Source of the DNA: Paraburkholderia youngii
GTDB lineage: Bacteria > Pseudomonadota > Gammaproteobacteria > Burkholderiales > Burkholderiaceae
Assembly (NCBI RefSeq): GCF_013366925.1
Contig: NZ_JAALDK010000001.1
Location: 1,495,089 to 1,559,088, forward strand
Direction: 5' to 3'
DNA length: 64,000 nucleotides
The notes beneath the pieces were generated by a model that made no database searches, was not told where the DNA came from, and was given only the letters and a program-made list of their open reading frames with translations. The position numbers and the translations under genes are program-made. Below are positions 63,076 to 64,000 of this stretch, in pieces. Positions within the stretch are counted from its first letter, which is position 1. Every line of letters begins with the position of its first letter.

Positions 63076-64000
63076 GTGAAATTCAGTGAAGCTGTGCGCA
63101 AAATTGGCGCCATTTCCATTGGGAATCTTGGTGAGATCTACGATTTCACTGTATTTGGACTGTCGGTCCCATTCCTGGCGAAACACTTTTTTCCAGTGGG
63201 GCAGCCCCTAGCGGCAATCCTGAGTACATTCGCTGTATATCCAGTCGCCTTCGGCGCGCGGCCATTCGGCGGCGTCCTGTTTGGCTATTTGATGGACCGG
63301 GTCGGACGGGTCCGAGTGCTCGTGATCACAATATGGTTGATGGCTGCTGGTACGGCATCTATCGGGTTGCTCCCAACATACGACACGATCGGAATTGCAG
63401 CGCCGATTTTGCTCGTAGCTGCGAGGTTCGCGCAAGGGCTGGCGATGGGCGGTGAATTTACCGGAAGCATGATTTACATCGTGGAATCGGCGCCTCAAGG
63501 GCGTAGAGGCCAATGGGTGGGCATTGCGTTCACCTTCGCGACGCTCCCCTTGGCCATTGCGACAGCGATCCTTCTCGGATTTCAAAGCTTGATCGGCAAA
63601 GCGGACTATCTCGAGTGGGGTTGGAGAATCCCGTTCCTCTTCGGCGGGCTGATCGGTATATTCGGATTTGTGATGCGTAAAGGTTTGGACGATCCTGCTG
63701 AATACGAGTTGGCGCGCAAGAGTGCAGTGTTTGAAGACAAGTATCGAGGCTTGACGCGGTCAGCAAGAAAGTCGATGCTTTATGTTGCGATGCTCATGCC
63801 TATCCAGGCTGTGGCTGCGTACCTTCTCCTCGGCTTCATGTACACCTTCCTCATGAGGCAGGTTGGACTAGACTCAAAAACTGCGCTACTTGCAAATGGC
63901 GCCGGCATATTGACGTACTCCTTGCTTGGCGCTGCTGCGGGAACACTTAGCGATCGTTTCGGACGTAAAAGGTTGCTGACAGCTGGCGCTCTGTGGATAG
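63076..64000 (+). CDS. MFS transporter (partial, metabolite:H+ symporter-like)
   Basis: The first 308 codons of a major facilitator protein of the MHS (shikimate/alpha-ketoglutarate/proline-betaine) type. Motifs are IGNLGEIYDFTVFG in TM1, FGARPFGGVLFGYLMDRVGR after TM2, QGLAMGGEF in TM4 and SDRFGRKR in the second half. GTG 63076 has AGGAG 8 nt upstream; an in-frame ATG at 63034 lacks a site. The gene runs off the right edge. It likely imports an organic acid. Confidence 0.92.
   Translation, partial: MKFSEAVRKIGAISIGNLGEIYDFTVFGLSVPFLAKHFFPVGQPLAAILSTFAVYPVAFGARPFGGVLFGYLMDRVGRVRVLVITIWLMAAGTASIGLLPTYDTIGIAAPILLVAARFAQGLAMGGEFTGSMIYIVESAPQGRRGQWVGIAFTFATLPLAIATAILLGFQSLIGKADYLEWGWRIPFLFGGLIGIFGFVMRKGLDDPAEYELARKSAVFEDKYRGLTRSARKSMLYVAMLMPIQAVAAYLLLGFMYTFLMRQVGLDSKTALLANGAGILTYSLLGAAAGTLSDRFGRKRLLTAGALWI

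Noticed and set aside
1..64000. CRISPR array, tRNA or rRNA genes, prophage
   Set aside because: No regularly spaced direct repeats, cloverleaf-like sequences, rRNA segments or phage structural genes were noticed on reading both strands.

Overview
The window is about 64 kb of moderately GC-rich DNA from a beta-proteobacterium, most likely Burkholderia, Paraburkholderia or Caballeronia. The gene types support this: a DUF4148 protein, BON and cyclophilin-like periplasmic proteins, many LysR regulators, GGAGA(C) ribosome-binding sites and stacks of dehydrogenases. No rRNA, tRNA, CRISPR array or phage genes were seen. It reads as a large accessory catabolic region on a chromosome or megaplasmid, specialised in oxidising sugars, sugar acids or related hydroxy/keto compounds. 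It has six aldehyde dehydrogenases, four SDRs, three zinc alcohol dehydrogenases, two SMP-30 lactonases, two HIBADH-type dehydrogenases, a GMC oxidase, parts of three sugar ABC uptake systems and three MFS transporters.

Layout. 1-6.2 kb (minus): GMC oxidoreductase, aldehyde dehydrogenase, two tandem periplasmic sugar-binding proteins and a truncated ABC ATPase. 6.5-10.3 kb (plus): ABM-fold protein, SMP-30 lactonase, SDR, zinc ADH. 10.5-15.9 kb: XdhC, DUF4148, LysR, cyclophilin-like protein, MFS. 16.1-16.6 kb: dead IS5-family remnant. 16.8-25.2 kb (plus): two ALDHs, two overlapping HIBADH-family genes, then otnK-otnC-otnI (tetronate catabolism). 25.5-31 kb: BON protein, Tat-type hydrolase, ALDH, small conserved protein, LysR. 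36.4-31.0 kb (minus): MmgE/PrpD, cupin, Asp/Glu racemase-like, HpaI aldolase, 2-hydroxyacid dehydrogenase. 41.9-37.8 kb (minus): MFS, ADH, ALDH. 42.6-51.2 kb (plus): eight genes (sugar-binding protein, ABC ATPase, permease, SDR, ADH, ALDH, ABM protein, SMP-30). 51.6-52.2 kb: Phd/PIN toxin-antitoxin-like pair. 52.6-57.1 kb: PEP-mutase-like lyase with an FAD monooxygenase, divergent LysR, hemerythrin. 57.4-58.4 kb: orphan second copy of the sugar-binding protein. 58.6-62.3 kb (plus): SDR, amidohydrolase, SDR, CMD protein. 63.1 kb to the edge: truncated MFS.

Two organising signals stand out. First, six intergenic sites share one architecture: a 17-bp dyad GGTNAGC-N3-GCTNACC (fitting the LysR T-N11-A rule), then 29 or 30 bp from its centre a -35-like hexamer TNGACC/TGTAC(G/T), then a -10-like hexamer 16-17 bp on. 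They lie in the correct orientation ahead of the GMC operon, the first SMP-30 gene, the HIBADH pair, the PrpD operon, the MFS-ADH-ALDH operon, and next to the LysR gene at 29966. This suggests that distant operons form one regulon, with that LysR protein the best candidate regulator. Second, the left and right clusters repeat the same set (sugar ABC uptake, ALDH, ABM-fold protein, SMP-30 lactonase, SDR, zinc ADH), which looks like two versions of one incompletely known oxidative pathway. No sugar-acid dehydratase is visible in the window.
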